Source: Rhizomys pruinosus
Taxonomy: Eukaryota > Chordata > Mammalia > Rodentia > Spalacidae
Direction of reading: 5' to 3'
NCBI GenBank assembly: GCA_009823505.1
Contig: VZQC01007120.1
Span: 870,849-934,848, forward strand
Length of the DNA stretch: 64,000 nt
The position numbers and the translations under genes are program-made. The notes under the pieces are model-generated. The model was not told the origin of the DNA. It saw only the letters and a list, made by a program, of their open reading frames with translations, and searched no databases. This document shows positions 24,923 through 35,905 of this stretch, piece after piece. Positions within the stretch are counted from its first letter, which is position 1. Each line of letters opens with the position of its first letter.

Positions 24923-25644
24923 CGAAGACAATTTCTATTGAGAGTGAGCTTGCAAACTCTGGAGCCCTGGCATCCCCCCCCCCACACACACATTTCAAGG
25001 ATCCATCAACTAACCCTCAGTGTCCTGAATATATATTTGTCATACATCATTAGTCTCTTTTAACATCCGGTGTGATTTGGAGATAAACCAGGCATGACAG
25101 ATGCTGACAAGGATTTCCCAGAAAACAAGATTTAAAGTCTACTCAATGGGATTCTTCCAGATTCAGTTAATGGCTGATTGGTGCCAGCTTTTCTTGTAGC
25201 TCCAAGCAGTGGGCAATGTGGGATGCTTCTTGAGGTAGTTTTGAATAAAGACTGGCATTGTGGCACACACCTATAATGCCAAGCAGCTCAGCTGGGAAAG
25301 CCAGACAGGAACCATACCGTATTTCCTATTTCTTTGCTTGAAAACATGTGGAAAGTTTTTTACAAGCACATTAAATAATAATAATAATAAGTAAATAAAA
25401 CTAGATGTTAATTTACAATTATTTATCTATCTATGAGAAATGAGAAAAATGCCCAACGTGCCAATCGGACTCCAAGCTTCATAGGCCAGGAACATTGGTT
25501 CCACAATTTGGTGATATGATATTAGAGTAGTACAGGCCAGGTTGTAGAGGCCCCAAGTTTGAAATCTCAGGTGGACAGAGAACCACAAGTTTTTTAGGCA
25601 ACGATCTAGACACTAGAGCAGGACTCTTTCATAAAAATAAATGC
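24923..25644. other. Single-copy stretch beyond the duplication, no gene seen
   Basis: No match in the first copy. It contains a C run with CA repeats (about 24,973-24,992) and a short (ATA)n at about 25,376-25,390. No exon is supportable, and base quality is doubtful. Confidence 0.45.
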
Positions 25645-25890
25645 AAAGGCGACTGGAGAGAGGACCTATGGTTAAGAGCCCGACCGCGCTTAAGAGGACT
25701 TGGGTTCGATTCCCAGCACCTACATGGCAAGACGTGAAGCTCGTATGAAACTCCAGTTTCCAGGAGAACCCCAGTTCCAGGGGGAATCCGACACGTTTCT
25801 GTACCTCCTGGCATTATTGCAGGACACCGGGCTGCGACACACCCATCTGCAGGACACGTACATTTCATACACATTACCATAAATAACTAA
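25645..25890 (+). repeat. B2-like SINE, noisy
   Basis: Sense: 'cgactggagagaggacctat', 'gggttcgattcccagcacct', 'ccccagttccagggggaatc', 'tttcatacacattacc'. Indels in normally constant positions mark it as unpolished. Confidence 0.82.
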
Positions 25891-25917
25891 ATTTTTTTAA
25901 AAAAGGATTAAAAAAGA

Positions 25918-26080
25918 AAGGTGTGGGCATGGTACGTGCACCCCTTAATTACCCAGCACTTGGAGGCAGGGCATGGGATCTCTGTGAGTCCAGCTCTGGT
26001 CTACCATTTGAGTTCAGGCTCAGCTGAAGCACTGGGCTATAGAGACTCTTCTCAAAAAAAACAAAAAAAAAAAAAAAAAA
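25918..26080 (+). repeat. B1 SINE, noisy
   Basis: 'ggtgtgggcatggtacgtgc', 'acccagcacttggaggcagg', 'gatctctgtgagtccagctc', ending in poly(A). Clean sequence resumes after it. Confidence 0.8.
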
Positions 26081-26254
26081 GAAAGACATGGGAAATAGGG
26101 AGATACAACATCATCCCAGCTGATGTTAGGAACAGTGAGCAAAAAGGCTGGAGATGAAGTTCAGTGATCAAGGAAAGGGGAAGAGAGAGAAAGACAAAGG
26201 GAGGGAGGAAAGGGGAAAGAAAAGGTGGGCAGGAAACCACGAGGTCATCTACAG

Positions 26255-26350
26255 GCTAGCGGAAAGCTCAGAGATATGGCACATACTGAACAAGCACAGT
26301 GCCCGGGAGTCAATCCCCAGCACCGAATCACACAACAACAAAACAAAACA
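26255..26350 (+). repeat. ID/B4-type SINE fragment
   Basis: 'gaaagctcagagatatggca', 'gggagtcaatccccagcacc', then an A/CA-rich tail. It is preceded by a purine-rich run (about 26,166-26,225). Confidence 0.55.
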
Positions 26351-26436
26351 TCACTCTCATCAAGCAGTAGCAAACAAAGATGGTGAAGAAGGCCATTTAC
26401 TCCAGAGCACCATAAGGCCTTTAGAAACATGCTACC

Positions 26437-26630
26437 CCGGGTTTGATCCCCAGCACCCACATGGCGGCCAAGAACCGTCTGAAACTCCAATTCCAGGAGA
26501 ACTCCAGTTCCAGGGGAATCCGAGACCCTCTTCTGACCTCTGCGGCATTGCACGACACGGGTGCACAGACCTGCATGCAGACACTACATTCCTACACATA
26601 CAGAAATAAAAAAAATAAAAAAAATAAAAA
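26437..26630 (+). repeat. B2-like SINE, 5' truncated
   Basis: It begins at 'ccgggtttgatccccagcac', so about 45 bases of the head are missing. It carries the 17-base internal duplication and ends in (AAAAAAT)-type tail units. It is bounded by 'aaacatgctacc' at 26,425-26,436 and again at 26,631-26,642. Confidence 0.92.
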
Positions 26631-26643
26631 AAACATGCTACCA

Positions 26644-26875
26644 GGGGCTGGAGAGATGACCTAGCGGTTAAGAGCACCGACTGCTCTTGCAGAGGACCCA
26701 GGTTCGATCCCCAGCAACCACATGGTGGCTGAGAGCCATCTTTAACTCCAGTTCCAGGGGGATCCTATGCCCTCTTCTGACCTCCACGACATTGCAGGAC
26801 ACGGGGTGCACAGACCTCCGTGCAGACAGCACACTCATACACATAAAGAATAAATTTAAAAAAATTTAAAAAGAG
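26644..26875 (+). repeat. B2-like SINE, full length
   Basis: 'ggggctggagagatgaccta' to 'acacataaagaataaattta'. It is bounded by 'aaacatgctacca' at 26,631-26,643 and 26,876-26,888, the same target sequence used by its left neighbour. Confidence 0.93.
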
Positions 26876-27525
26876 AAACATGCTACCATCTCGCTCCTCT
26901 GAGTCACTCAGGAAAGAACAAAGGGAAACAAGAAAACAAAACTCAGAAAACCAAACTCAGCTATGATACGGTGACTTGCCACAGCCCCAGAAACATCAAA
27001 GATAAATGATCATGGACTGAAACTTCTAAACCTTTGGGTCAAAACAACCCTTTTCTCTTTAGAAGTCGATGATCTCACCTATTTGCTACTGTTAGGGAGA
27101 ACTGAGCAATGCACCCTGTGTCCATCTTACCAGGATCCGCCCTGGGATAGCTAACCTTGGTCGTCAGCTTGACTGAATCATTTGGTTCACCTTTCTACAA
27201 TGGGTTTTGTTTTTTTTCACATCTACACTTTCAGATGAGGAAAGTGAAGATCCCCAAGATTATATGATGGGGTGGGACGCAGTCAAGTAGCCAATAAATG
27301 GTGCTGTGAGTCTCACTTTCTGACACCAAATTCATTCTCCAAGTAGTACATGAAAACCCCAGAGTATAAAGAGCTTTAGAGAGCAGATAGTCCATAAAAA
27401 TGTAACTTTTTATGATTGTGTGAATGTGTATGTTCATGTGTGTGAGAGAATGCATGTGCCACAATGTGCATGTGGAGGTCAAGGGACATTGTAGAGTTAA
27501 TTCTCTCTTCCCACCTTTACGTGGT

Positions 27526-27770
27526 GTTCTAGTTTGCCTTCAATTGCTGTGACAAAACACTCTGACCAAGACTAACTTGAGGAGGAAAGGGTTTATTCAT
27601 CTTACAGCTCCTGGGTCACAGCTCATCATTTAGAGAGCCCAAGGCAGGAACTCAGGGCAGGAACCTAGAAGCTGAAGCACAGGCCATGGAGGAACGCTAC
27701 TTACTGGCTTCCTCCCCTGGGCCATGCTCAGTCTGCTTTCTTATATACAGTGGACCCTCACACATCACTC
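27526..27770. repeat. Rodent interspersed repeat, family not named
   Basis: 'gttctagtttgccttcaatt', 'gctgtgacaaaacactctga', 'ggaggaaagggtttattcat' and 'ctggcttcctcccctgggcc' form a text I recognise as a common rodent interspersed repeat (URR1/RMER type), but I cannot fix the family name. Confidence 0.55.
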
Positions 27771-27878
27771 AACAATCAAAAAAATACCCTGTAGACATGG
27801 CCACAGCCAGTCCAATTGGAAGCAGTTCACCAATTCCCTCAACCCAGGTGTGTCCAGTTGACACTAAAGCTATCCAGC

Positions 27879-27953
27879 ACATGTGGGTTCTGGGATCAAA
27901 CTCATGTCATCAGTTTCAAGGCAAGTCCCTTTACCCACTGAGCCATCTCTCTG
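27879..27953 (-). repeat. B2-like SINE fragment
   Basis: 'catgtgggttctgggatcaa' to 'ccactgagccatctctct': only the head remains. Confidence 0.75.
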
Positions 27954-28526
27954 TTTCTGAGGAACAGATATACAGATATTCTTCCCAGTGGCAGTCTCAT
28001 GGCGCAGTGCACCTTTGGGAGCTGGGTATTATGACCTGGAATGTTGCAGGACCCTGGCTGTGTGGCCACAGCTGGACCACTGCTGGAGGGTGTGCATGAC
28101 TGCCATGTCCGTCACTGGCTAGGACAAGCCATGGGCACAGCAAAGGGGATGCAGCCGAAGCACAGCAGGTCACACTGAGAGTCTGATCCTTGGCTGCCTT
28201 CCATTCTGTGTAGAGTTCCCCACTTGTAGTGACTTGGAAGGGTCACCTGCCTCTGATCACACCCTGACCCCCAGAACCTAGTTTTCACCTTGCATCCTTC
28301 TCTCCCAAGCCATTTGGCTTCAGATCTTCTCAGGGAAAGAACCAAACATGAGCTCTGTAGTTGTGGTTGCTGAGGCCAAGATCTTGGAGCCTCTTTTGAC
28401 CTTATTTCCCCTCATCTTATCACTAGGCACACCAAATGTAGCCTATCCTCAATTCAACCTTTCTCCTACTTCCGTCCTGTCCAATCCACTAGCCCCAGCC
28501 CTGTTTGCTATGCTCTCTCCTTACTC

Positions 28527-28752
28527 TTTTTTTTTTTATTATTTATTTTTGTATGTGTATGAATGTACCGTCTGCATTTAGGTTTGTACACCCGTGTCGT
28601 GCAGTGCCGAGGAGGTCAAAAGAGGGTCTCGGATTCCCCTGGAACTGGAGTTATAGACGGTTCTCAGCCGCCATGTGGGTGCTGGGGATCGAACCTGGGT
28701 CCTCTGCAAGAGCAGTCGGTGCTCTTAACCGATAGGCTATCTCTCCAGCCCC
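28527..28752 (-). repeat. B2-like SINE
   Basis: T-rich tail, 'gtacacccgtgtcgtgcagt', 'gccatgtgggtgctggggat', 'aggctatctctccagcccc'. It has a single 'ctggaactggagtt' unit, so it belongs to the form without the internal duplication. Confidence 0.92.
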
Positions 28753-28907
28753 AACTTCCTTCCTCCTTACTCTTACCACCCTCCCCCTTCCTCCCTCCTC
28801 CACCTGTGGCCAGATGATCTTATTAGCATCACAATAACGGAGTCTCTGTTCTATGAAGAACTGGAGCAGAACTCTAAGGCTCCAGACATAAGGAAATGAT
28901 GAAGTGG

Positions 28908-29066
28908 AAATTTTTTTTTTTTTTTTTTTAAGTGTTTCTGAGACAAGATCTCCCAGCTGGCCTGGAACTCGCTCTTTAGACCAGGCTGGCCTTGAACTCA
29001 ACAGAGATCTGCCTGCCTCTGCTTCCCGAGTGCTAGGATTAAAGGTGTGCACCACCACGCCAGTCA
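28908..29066 (-). repeat. B1 SINE
   Basis: Poly(T), 'gagacaagatctcccagctg', 'accaggctggccttgaactc', 'gtgctaggattaaaggtgtg', 'caccaccacgcc'. Confidence 0.92.
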
Positions 29067-29317
29067 GAAATTCTAATTATTCCTGACTGATCCCTACACA
29101 ATGATTCCAAAAAATCCACAAGACCCCAAACAGAGCACATTTCCAGTACTGAAGAGCTCACAAAAGCCAAATCCTCCCCTAGGGCAGAAGACCCCACATA
29201 CCCCCTTCAACCTAGCTCACTTAGGGTATCACCTTCACTCTGACCTTCTAACTGGGCCTGGCTGACCTCCTGAACCCTGTCTACTGTTTTGCTTCTCTTA
29301 AGGCATTGATTTATGAT

Positions 29318-29474
29318 TGATTGATTGATTTGATTTGATTTGACTTTTTTTGGAAACAGGGTCTCGCTGTAGTCCCAGCTGGCCTGGAACTTGCTATGTA
29401 GACCAAGCTGGACTCAAACTCACACAGATCGGCCTGCCTCTGTCTCCGGAGTAGAGTACTGGGATTAAAGACAT
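29318..29474 (-). repeat. B1 SINE with (GATT)n tail
   Basis: A (GATT)n/(TTGAT)n run at 29,318-29,345 precedes 'gaaacagggtctcgctgtag' and the rest of an antisense B1. Confidence 0.85.
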
Positions 29475-29486
29475 TTTTTTTTTTTA

Positions 29487-29696
29487 AAACTCTGTGTGCC
29501 TCTGTATATATTTGTGTGCGCGCGTGCATGAAGTCCACCTGAGGTCGATGGAAAGTGTCTGATCCCTGTAGAGCTGTAGTCACCGGCAGTTGTGAACCCC
29601 CAATACGTTTGCTAGGAACCAAACTCGGGTTTTACAAGAGCGGTGTCTCCCAGCCCTCCACCCCCGCTCTCAACCACCGCACCATCTCTCCAGCCC
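29487..29696 (-). repeat. B2-like SINE, diverged
   Basis: 'gaagtccacctgaggtcgat', 'gctaggaaccaaactcgggt', 'caccgcaccatctctccagc'. Older than most copies here. Confidence 0.75.
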
Positions 29697-29994
29697 CCTT
29701 TATTCAGGGCATTATATTGTCTTCTGGTCTGCATCTCCCAGGAGCAGCAGGGAGTTTTTCTTCCTCCACTGTCACAGCTGCGTTCTCACCAGATTGATGG
29801 CTGAAAAGACAGTCACTAAGTTTTAGGCGTGCTGGTTTTCTCCATCGCGGGGGTTTGGGCTATGGTTCCAAGTTGACCTGCCCGAAGGTGGTTGGGTCTA
29901 ACTAAGCCCAAGAACTGTGAACAGCCACCCTGCACAGGCTTCATCTCTAGACTCTAAACCTTTATCCAGCCAGGTCTCTAACTCAGCTTCACCA

Positions 29995-30740
29995 GCCTCC
30001 TCGCCCCGCCCCTTATCGCCCCGCCCCCGTCCAGGCCCCGCCCAGACAGTCCACCCCTCCCCTTCCCTGGGGAGGCCCCGCGAGAACTAGGGGGAGGCGC
30101 CCGGAGGCCTTGGGAGCCCAGGGGAGTGCGACCGCCGGACACAAAGCCCGGCCCGAGCGCAGGCGGAGCGTCGGACGGCTCAGGGCACCCGGCTGCTGCG
30201 CGCACATCCCGGACGGCGGCGGCGGAGAGCGGATCCTCCCACTCTCCAGGTGAGCGGGCGCCGAGTGGAGCAGAGCGAAGGAGAGCCGAGTGGGGCCGAG
30301 GGCAGCCGAGAGGGGCCGAGGAGGACCGAGTCGGGCCAGAGGGGTGTGCGCGCGTTTCCGCGACCGCATCCTCAGTCAGCAGCCAGTACCAGGCGGAGGG
30401 GACGCCCAGGACGGGGCGCGCGGGACCCTAACCCGTGTCCAGCTCTTCTGTGGCGCTCGAGCTGCCAAGAGGTGGCCGGCCCCGGTTCCTGGGACCCCGC
30501 GAGGTCGTGGAGCCGCGGGGTCGTGGCCGCCGCCCACAACTTTCAAGATCCCGAAGCGGGAATGCGCCCGGGCGGCGTAGCTCCGTGCCGTTGCCCTCCG
30601 GCTCCGGGGTGACGAGGTGACCCCGAGGGGAGGCGAGCCCGACTTGTACCTGTGCCGACCGGCCTCTCCGCAAAACCGGAGGACCGTACTTTGGAGTACC
30701 AGCTGGCGTCGTTACCGTGCCTCGATCGCGTCGCACTCCT
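29995..30740 (+). promoter_or_regulatory. CpG-island promoter
   Basis: About 750 bases with very high G+C and frequent CpG, in a window otherwise CpG-poor outside young SINEs. Three GC boxes (Sp1-type) lie at 30,004-30,012, 30,020-30,028 and 30,036-30,044. No TATA box stands upstream. It is free of SINEs, as active promoters usually are. The island continues into the start of the presumed first intron. I assign + direction from the splice donor at 30,250; divergent transcription cannot be excluded. Confidence 0.8.
30126..30249 (+). other. Candidate non-coding first exon with splice donor
   Basis: GC-rich sequence downstream of the GC boxes ends in 'ctctccag', followed by 'gtgagcgggc', a near-consensus donor with the exon's last base at 30,249. 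I see no start codon with a convincing reading frame, so the exon is probably 5' UTR. The transcription start is not fixed by sequence and could lie anywhere from about 30,060 to 30,170. I cannot name the gene, and no coding exon follows within the window, which implies a first intron of at least 33 kb. Confidence 0.55.
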
Positions 30741-30952
30741 CTGCCACTTCTTGCTTTCTCTAGTTGTGTTACTAGTTTGCACTTAGCTTGTTGGAAACTG
30801 GGACACCTCTCTTCTTCGGGGCAGGGTCGCTCCTGTCTCTGCTCACGTGTTCTCTGTGTTCTTGCGTGGATAGTCCTTCTAAAGTTGAGTGGCCATAACT
30901 GTGTTTGGGTTTAGCTCAGACGTTGTCTTCACGTTCACAGATCCCCACAGCG

Positions 30953-30998
30953 ACACACACACACACACACACACCGACACACACACACACACACACAC
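30953..30998 (+). repeat. (CA)n microsatellite
   Basis: Two CA runs separated by 'cgacac', just downstream of the CpG island. Confidence 0.95.
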
Positions 30999-31249
30999 TG
31001 CCTTTGTCATAAAGCCACATGGTGAGGAACTCAGTGTGGCAGTTGCACGGGATAGATATAAAGAAGAGTGATGCACCCTATCTCTTCTACAAGACTTCAC
31101 CAGGCTTAGGAACCCCTGGGGGGGGCCCAGAGAGGGCCCTTGGAAAAGGTCAGGTGATGCTCAGTGTCATTAGCTGAGATGGCTGAGAAAAAGATGTTTC
31201 TTTTTAGAGGCATTTGCTGAGACTTACATATTCTTCACTGTGGATTTAA

Positions 31250-31442
31250 CTCTTTTAAAAAATATTACATTTTTTATGAGCTGATTGCCTGCCCCTGTCA
31301 TGCAGTACCTGCGGAGGACACAAGAGGGCATAGGATTCCCCCTTGAATTGGAGTTATGGACCATTGTTAGTGGGTGCTGGGAAGCAAATCCCCTCTGCCA
31401 GAGCAGACAGTGCTCTTAACCACTGAGCCATCTCTCCAGCAC
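31250..31442 (-). repeat. B2-like SINE
   Basis: 'gtcatgcagtacctgcggag', 'agtgggtgctgggaagcaaa', 'cactgagccatctctccagc'. Moderately diverged. Confidence 0.85.
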
Positions 31443-31456
31443 CTGACTTGTGCTGC

Positions 31457-31714
31457 CTTTTTTTTTTTTTTGTCTTTTCGAGACAGGGTCTCCCTGTAGC
31501 CCCGGCTGTCCTGGAACTCACTCTGTAGACCAGGCTGGCTTTGAACTCACAGATACCCACCTGCTTCTGCCTCCTGAGTGCTGGGATTAAAGGCATGTGC
31601 CACCATGCCTGGCTTAAAGACAGTTCTTAGCCGCCATGTGGGTGCTTGGAATCGAACCTGGGTCCTCTACAAGAACAGTTGGCACTCTTTAACCACTGAG
31701 CCATCTCTCCAGCC
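31457..31714 (-). repeat. Composite B2-head/B1 SINE, locus 2
   Basis: On the + strand: poly(T), a complete antisense B1 ending 'ccaccatgcctggctt', directly followed by 'aaagacagttcttagccgcc' and an antisense B2-like head ending 'gagccatctctccagcc'. In sense, the join is 'aagaactgtctttaa' then 'gccaggcatggtgg'. I found no clear target duplication here. Confidence 0.85.
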
Positions 31715-31996
31715 GCAGTTTTGCTATTTTAAAAGGTAACCATAAAACATGCTGTGCTATGCCAGCAGCAGCCTTGAGCATCTCAGTTTTACCAAGTTTG
31801 TTAACTGTAGTGAGAAGCCAGTCAAGTGATTACCCATCACCGCCCAGGTTTGTGTAAGTACTTGTGGTGATATTTGCACAGTAATGCTATTGCCAAAATA
31901 CTTATTTCTCTCAAAGTGTATCTCCATCACCCACCACAGCACATTTTATATGATAAAGAAAAGTGGGATCTCTATGCTGCATACAATTCAGATTCA

Positions 31997-32146
31997 GCCA
32001 GGAGTCGTGGTTCACCTCTAATCTCAGCACTCGGGAGGCACAGGCAGGCAGATCTCTGTGAGTTCTAGGCCAGCCTGGTCTACATTGTGAGTTCCAGGCC
32101 AGCTGGGGCTACAGGGATACCCTGATCAAAAAGACCCTCCCAAAAA
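31997..32146 (+). repeat. B1 SINE with target duplication
   Basis: 'gccaggagtcgtggttcacc' to 'ggataccctgatcaaaaaga'. The flanks repeat 'aattcagattca' (31,985-31,996 and 32,147-32,158). Confidence 0.92.
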
Positions 32147-32536
32147 AATTCAGATTCAATAAAAATTAGAGGATAATCTCTCTTTCTCTCTTTCTCTCTC
32201 TTAGAATGAGAAAATAGTAAGCCTTCCCACCTCAAAACTTGAACTTCAGATAATATATAACAACAGTGAATTAGAAAGAGAACACTTTATAAAGGAAAAG
32301 TTAGGATTTTCTTATAATTGAGGAATCTGTATAACCTGACAGAAAATGGGCTTTCTCTGACTAATTCTAACACTGCAATTTGCAGAGATGCTGGGACATG
32401 GGTAGGCTGAGGTCATTTGGTGATGGCCAGTTATAAATCCCTTTGAATTTATGTCTTTGGGAATGTTCCTCAGAATTCTAACTATAAGTATGGGTTTTAG
32501 ATGCTAGTTGGTGGGTAGTTCTTTTTAAAATTCTAA
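32147..32536. other. Non-repetitive intronic stretch
   Basis: AT-rich sequence with a short CT run at about 32,179-32,202. No exon seen. Confidence 0.45.
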
Positions 32537-32760
32537 GATGCTGGAGATATGGCTCAGCAGTTAAAAGCACTGGCTGTTCTTCAAAAGGACCTGAGTTTTG
32601 GTTCCTGGCACCCACATGGTGGCTAACAATCATCCATAACTCTAGTTCCAAGGTATCTGAGGCCTCCTTCTGGCTTCCACAGGCATTAAACACACCTGGT
32701 GCACTACATACATGCAGGCAAAACACTCATACACACACAAAGTACAAATGAAATAAATTT
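32537..32760 (+). repeat. B2-like SINE
   Basis: 'gatgctggagatatggctca', 'cacccacatggtggctaaca', 'aaacactcatacacacacaa'. Confidence 0.88.
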
Positions 32761-33355
32761 TAAAACTTTAAATTTTAAAGTGATACATTATATTCGAGAA
32801 CTGGAACACACAAGGACTCCTTTTGAGCGCCTTGTAGATACCTGCTTTTAAGTAATGACAGAAACAGGCAACTGTTAGACATGTCTCTTTTCCTTGGCTC
32901 AGGAAAGATCTGGAAACAGGATACAAAATTGGGGGCAGTGTCCTGGCCTCGTACCCGCCTTGAAACATGGGAGGAAACTTGGAGACGGGGGGCTCCTGGC
33001 CTGGAAAGGGTATTCTGTGCTTTGCTACTTTGTTGTTCATTGGTATCTGAGTGGCAGTGACTCTAGGTTTGAGCTTAACAGTCCTTGGCTTCAAGTATAA
33101 ATTACAAATTCAGGCTCAAGGCCAGAGATTTGGTTATTCGCAGCAGGAGAACCAAACTTTGGATCAGACTCTTCCTGGAGCAGGAAGTCACCTGGAAGGT
33201 GACTACAGCAGAAAGTTTGGCTTTCCTTCCCCCATCCTCTGGGTGACCTTGAGCCTACTGGATTCTGACAGCACTGTGTAAACCAGCAGAGGTCTTTATG
33301 GAACAGATGAATCACGTGGAATGTGTCTTTCATTTGTATTGTCTTTCTTTTTTAT
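32761..33355. other. Non-repetitive intronic stretch
   Basis: No SINE or L1 text. Short open frames lack splice context and resemble no protein I recognise. Confidence 0.45.
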
Positions 33356-33472
33356 TTTCCTTTTTGAGGTGAGGTCTTACTGCAACAAGTCACATAGACC
33401 AGGTTAGCCTGGACTTTACAGAGATCCACCTGCCTCTGCATCTGGAGTATTGTTGTACTGTGTCTGGCTGTG
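33356..33472 (-). repeat. B1-like SINE, diverged
   Basis: 'tttttgaggtgaggtcttac', 'accaggttagcctggacttt', 'gagatccacctgcctctgca'. Confidence 0.65.
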
Positions 33473-33888
33473 TCTTCTTTTGGCAAGAAGTGGGACGTGC
33501 CTCTAGCCCTGCACTTGCCTGTGTCTCTGGTATGGACTGTCCTGCTCAGAGGCGAGAATAACCATTATGAAGAACACATGAGGCTTTTTGTTCCCAAAGG
33601 CTGGTGTGTGGTCTCCCTTAAGTTCAAATCCTATTTTGTTTCTGGAATAAACCAGAACCATCCAGGAAATTTTGATGCATTCAATTTTGAAAAGAGTGCT
33701 GGTGTATACCAATTTTTGTGCACTGTTTTGTATCTCAGAAGAAAGTGGTATTTTCTTTGTTTCTGTGAGGTAGTGTCATTCTCTAATAACCCAGTTACTG
33801 TATCTGTGAATCTGCTTTATATAGTAAGTATATGATTTTGGTGTGTTGGAGTTTCTCTGAGGAATCACTGATCTATTAGAGATATCAA
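33473..33888. other. Non-repetitive intronic stretch with a 121-codon open frame
   Basis: The frame 33,470-33,835 on + is unlike any protein I know, has low-complexity AT-rich codons and no splice context. I treat it as chance. Confidence 0.4.
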
Positions 33889-33904
33889 AAGCTCTAGGTT
33901 TTTA

Positions 33905-34152
33905 TTTTTATTATTATTATTATTTTTGAGACAGGGTCTCCCTGTAGGCCCAGCTGTCCTGGAACTCACTCTATAGACCAGGCTGGCCTTGAACTCACAG
34001 AGATCCACCTGCCTCTGCCTCCCAAGTGCTAGGATTAAAGGCATGTGCCACCACACCCGGCTTAAAGACAGTTCTTAGCCGCCATGTGGGTGCTGGGAAT
34101 CCTCTGCAAGAGCAGTCGGTACTCTTAACCACTGAACCATCTCTCCAGCCCC
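33905..34152 (-). repeat. Composite B2-head/B1 SINE, locus 3
   Basis: Tail (TTA)n, full antisense B1 ending 'ccaccacacccggctt', then 'aaagacagttcttagccgcc' and the antisense B2-like head to 'ctctccagcccc'. 'aagctctaggttttta' (33,889-33,904) and 'aagctctgggttttta' (34,153-34,168) enclose the whole dimer. The B-box part of the head carries a small deletion ('gggaatcctctgc'). Confidence 0.92.
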
Positions 34153-34417
34153 AAGCTCTGGGTTTTTAAGGCTCTAAGTAAAAGAGTTTTGTGTTTAAAG
34201 ATGCAGGTCAGTTAAGATGTTTTAGCTTCCAGTGATGGGAAAACTAATTTAGTCTGGTGTAAACAAATAGGGAAGTGACAAGAGAACCCCAGAGCTTCCG
34301 ATGCTCTGTGGCTGAGGCTACCTCGGCCACCCAGCTTGGTTTTCTGTGCACAGGCCTGCAGGTCAGGGCATAAAGGAGTGGGAGATTGGCTTCTGTGGCT
34401 CTCTTTAAGAACAAAGA

Positions 34418-34665
34418 GTTGGGGCTCAGTGGTTAATGATACTTGTTGCTTTTGTAGAAGGCATGGGTTCAGTTCCCAGCACTCACATCAGGTGGGCACA
34501 GCTGCGTGTCACTCCACCTTTAGGGGATCTGACATTCTCTTCTGGCTTCCATGGGCATCCACATGAACATGCATGTGCACAGACACACACACACACACAC
34601 ACACACACACCACCACCACCACCACCACCGCCACCACACATACATACATGCACAAATAAAATTTT
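34418..34665 (+). repeat. B2-like SINE with (CA)n(CCA)n tail
   Basis: 'ttggggctcagtggttaatg', 'gttcagttcccagcactcac', then a (CA)n run passing into (CAC)n at about 34,582-34,637. Confidence 0.82.
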
Positions 34666-34682
34666 TATAAGTGCAGGGAATA

Positions 34683-34905
34683 GGGGCTGGAGAAATGGCT
34701 CATTGGTTAAGAGCACTGACTGCTCTTGCAGAGGACCCAGGTTGATTCCCAGCACCCATATGATGGCTAACAACTGTCTATAACTCCAGTTCTAGGGGAT
34801 CCGACATGTTCTTTCTGACCTCCAGGGGCATTGCACGACATGGGTGGACTTAGTTACACACTTGCAGGCAATACATATACATAAAATCAAAAAACAAAAT
34901 TTTAA
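34683..34905 (+). repeat. B2-like SINE
   Basis: 'ggggctggagaaatggctca' to 'gcaatacatatacataaaat'. Form without the internal 17-base duplication. Confidence 0.92.
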
Positions 34906-34997
34906 AAAGAACAAGGAATGGAATTCAGGGCATTGGAAGTAAGCAATAGCAGGAGATGCAACTTAGTGTTGGTCCAGCTCAGCCTGGGGACCTTCTG

Positions 34998-35000
<3 letters not shown>

Positions 35001-35049
<49 letters not shown>
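35001..35049 (+). repeat. (GT)n microsatellite
   Basis: About 24 GT units, uninterrupted. Confidence 0.97.
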
Positions 35050-35050
<1 letters not shown>

Positions 35051-35796
35051 ACATTAAAGCAGGTGCACCCCGGTCCTTGACATCCACCATAAAGAATTTT
35101 AGTTTGATCAGAGTAAAGCAGAATTGGTGTGAACAGGAAAACACAGCTGAAGAGAATCTAATATGGCGTTAGGAGAGGAAGTGCCTCATCAAAATAACCT
35201 TTGTTAGTGCTGGAGATGCTCAAAGCTATGGATTCTGCAACAAAATTTAAATATTCAGGAGAGCTGTGCTGCTGTAGGTCCCTTTGCTAGTCTGCAGAGG
35301 TCTGTCTTGCAAGAACAGACTGTGCAGGCTTACATCTGGAGAAGGAGGTGCTAGGAGAACTGAAACATGGGTCAGAGGGAGGCTTGCTTGTCTTCCTTGT
35401 GATGTTTCTCACAAAGAGGAGCACAGCTCTTCTGTAGGTGGCTTAGTCAGTTATGTTGAAATTCCTTTGTGTTACCCAACAAGAGCCAGAGTCCAGGGCC
35501 ATTGAAATACAAGAGACCTTTTCCTTCTTGCATTGCCTGAGAACCCCTTGATGTGTAGCAGGCCCTGTGCTTGGAGGCAGGGTGCTCTGGGGGCTTTGGG
35601 GCCCGGCTCATGGTGAGCTTCAGCTGGCCTCAGTGTCAGGATAACAGTTTACCTGTACCAAGCCCTATGCGTGGTTCACATCCTGATGGTGAAGCTGTCA
35701 GAATTAGAACCAGATCTCTTGGGGTATGTGGCTAAACTTTGGGGGGGCAGGGACGGCAGAGGCTGATACCAGGTCTTCCCCAGTCATTTCTCACCT
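35050..35796. other. Non-repetitive intronic stretch
   Basis: About 750 bases with no transposon text I recognise. It is one of the longer SINE-free runs after the CpG island, so a distal regulatory element is possible, but nothing in the bases proves it. Confidence 0.4.
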
Positions 35797-35905
35797 TGGT
35801 TTTTGAGACAGGTTCTCTCATTGAACCTGGAACTCAGGAGTTCAGCTAAACTGGCTGGCCAGCAAGCTTCAGGGATCTTCCTATTGGTGTGTCCACACAC
35901 AGGCA
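35797..35905 (-). repeat. B4-type SINE fragment
   Basis: 'tttttgagacaggttctctc', 'attgaacctggaactcagga', 'ctggctggccagcaagcttc' match the antisense B4 text; the tRNA-like half is lost. Confidence 0.65.

Noticed and set aside
30126..30612. Arg/Gly/Pro-rich open frames of 60-120 codons in the CpG island
   Set aside because: GC-rich DNA has few stops; frames overlap on both strands and run through the presumed splice donor.
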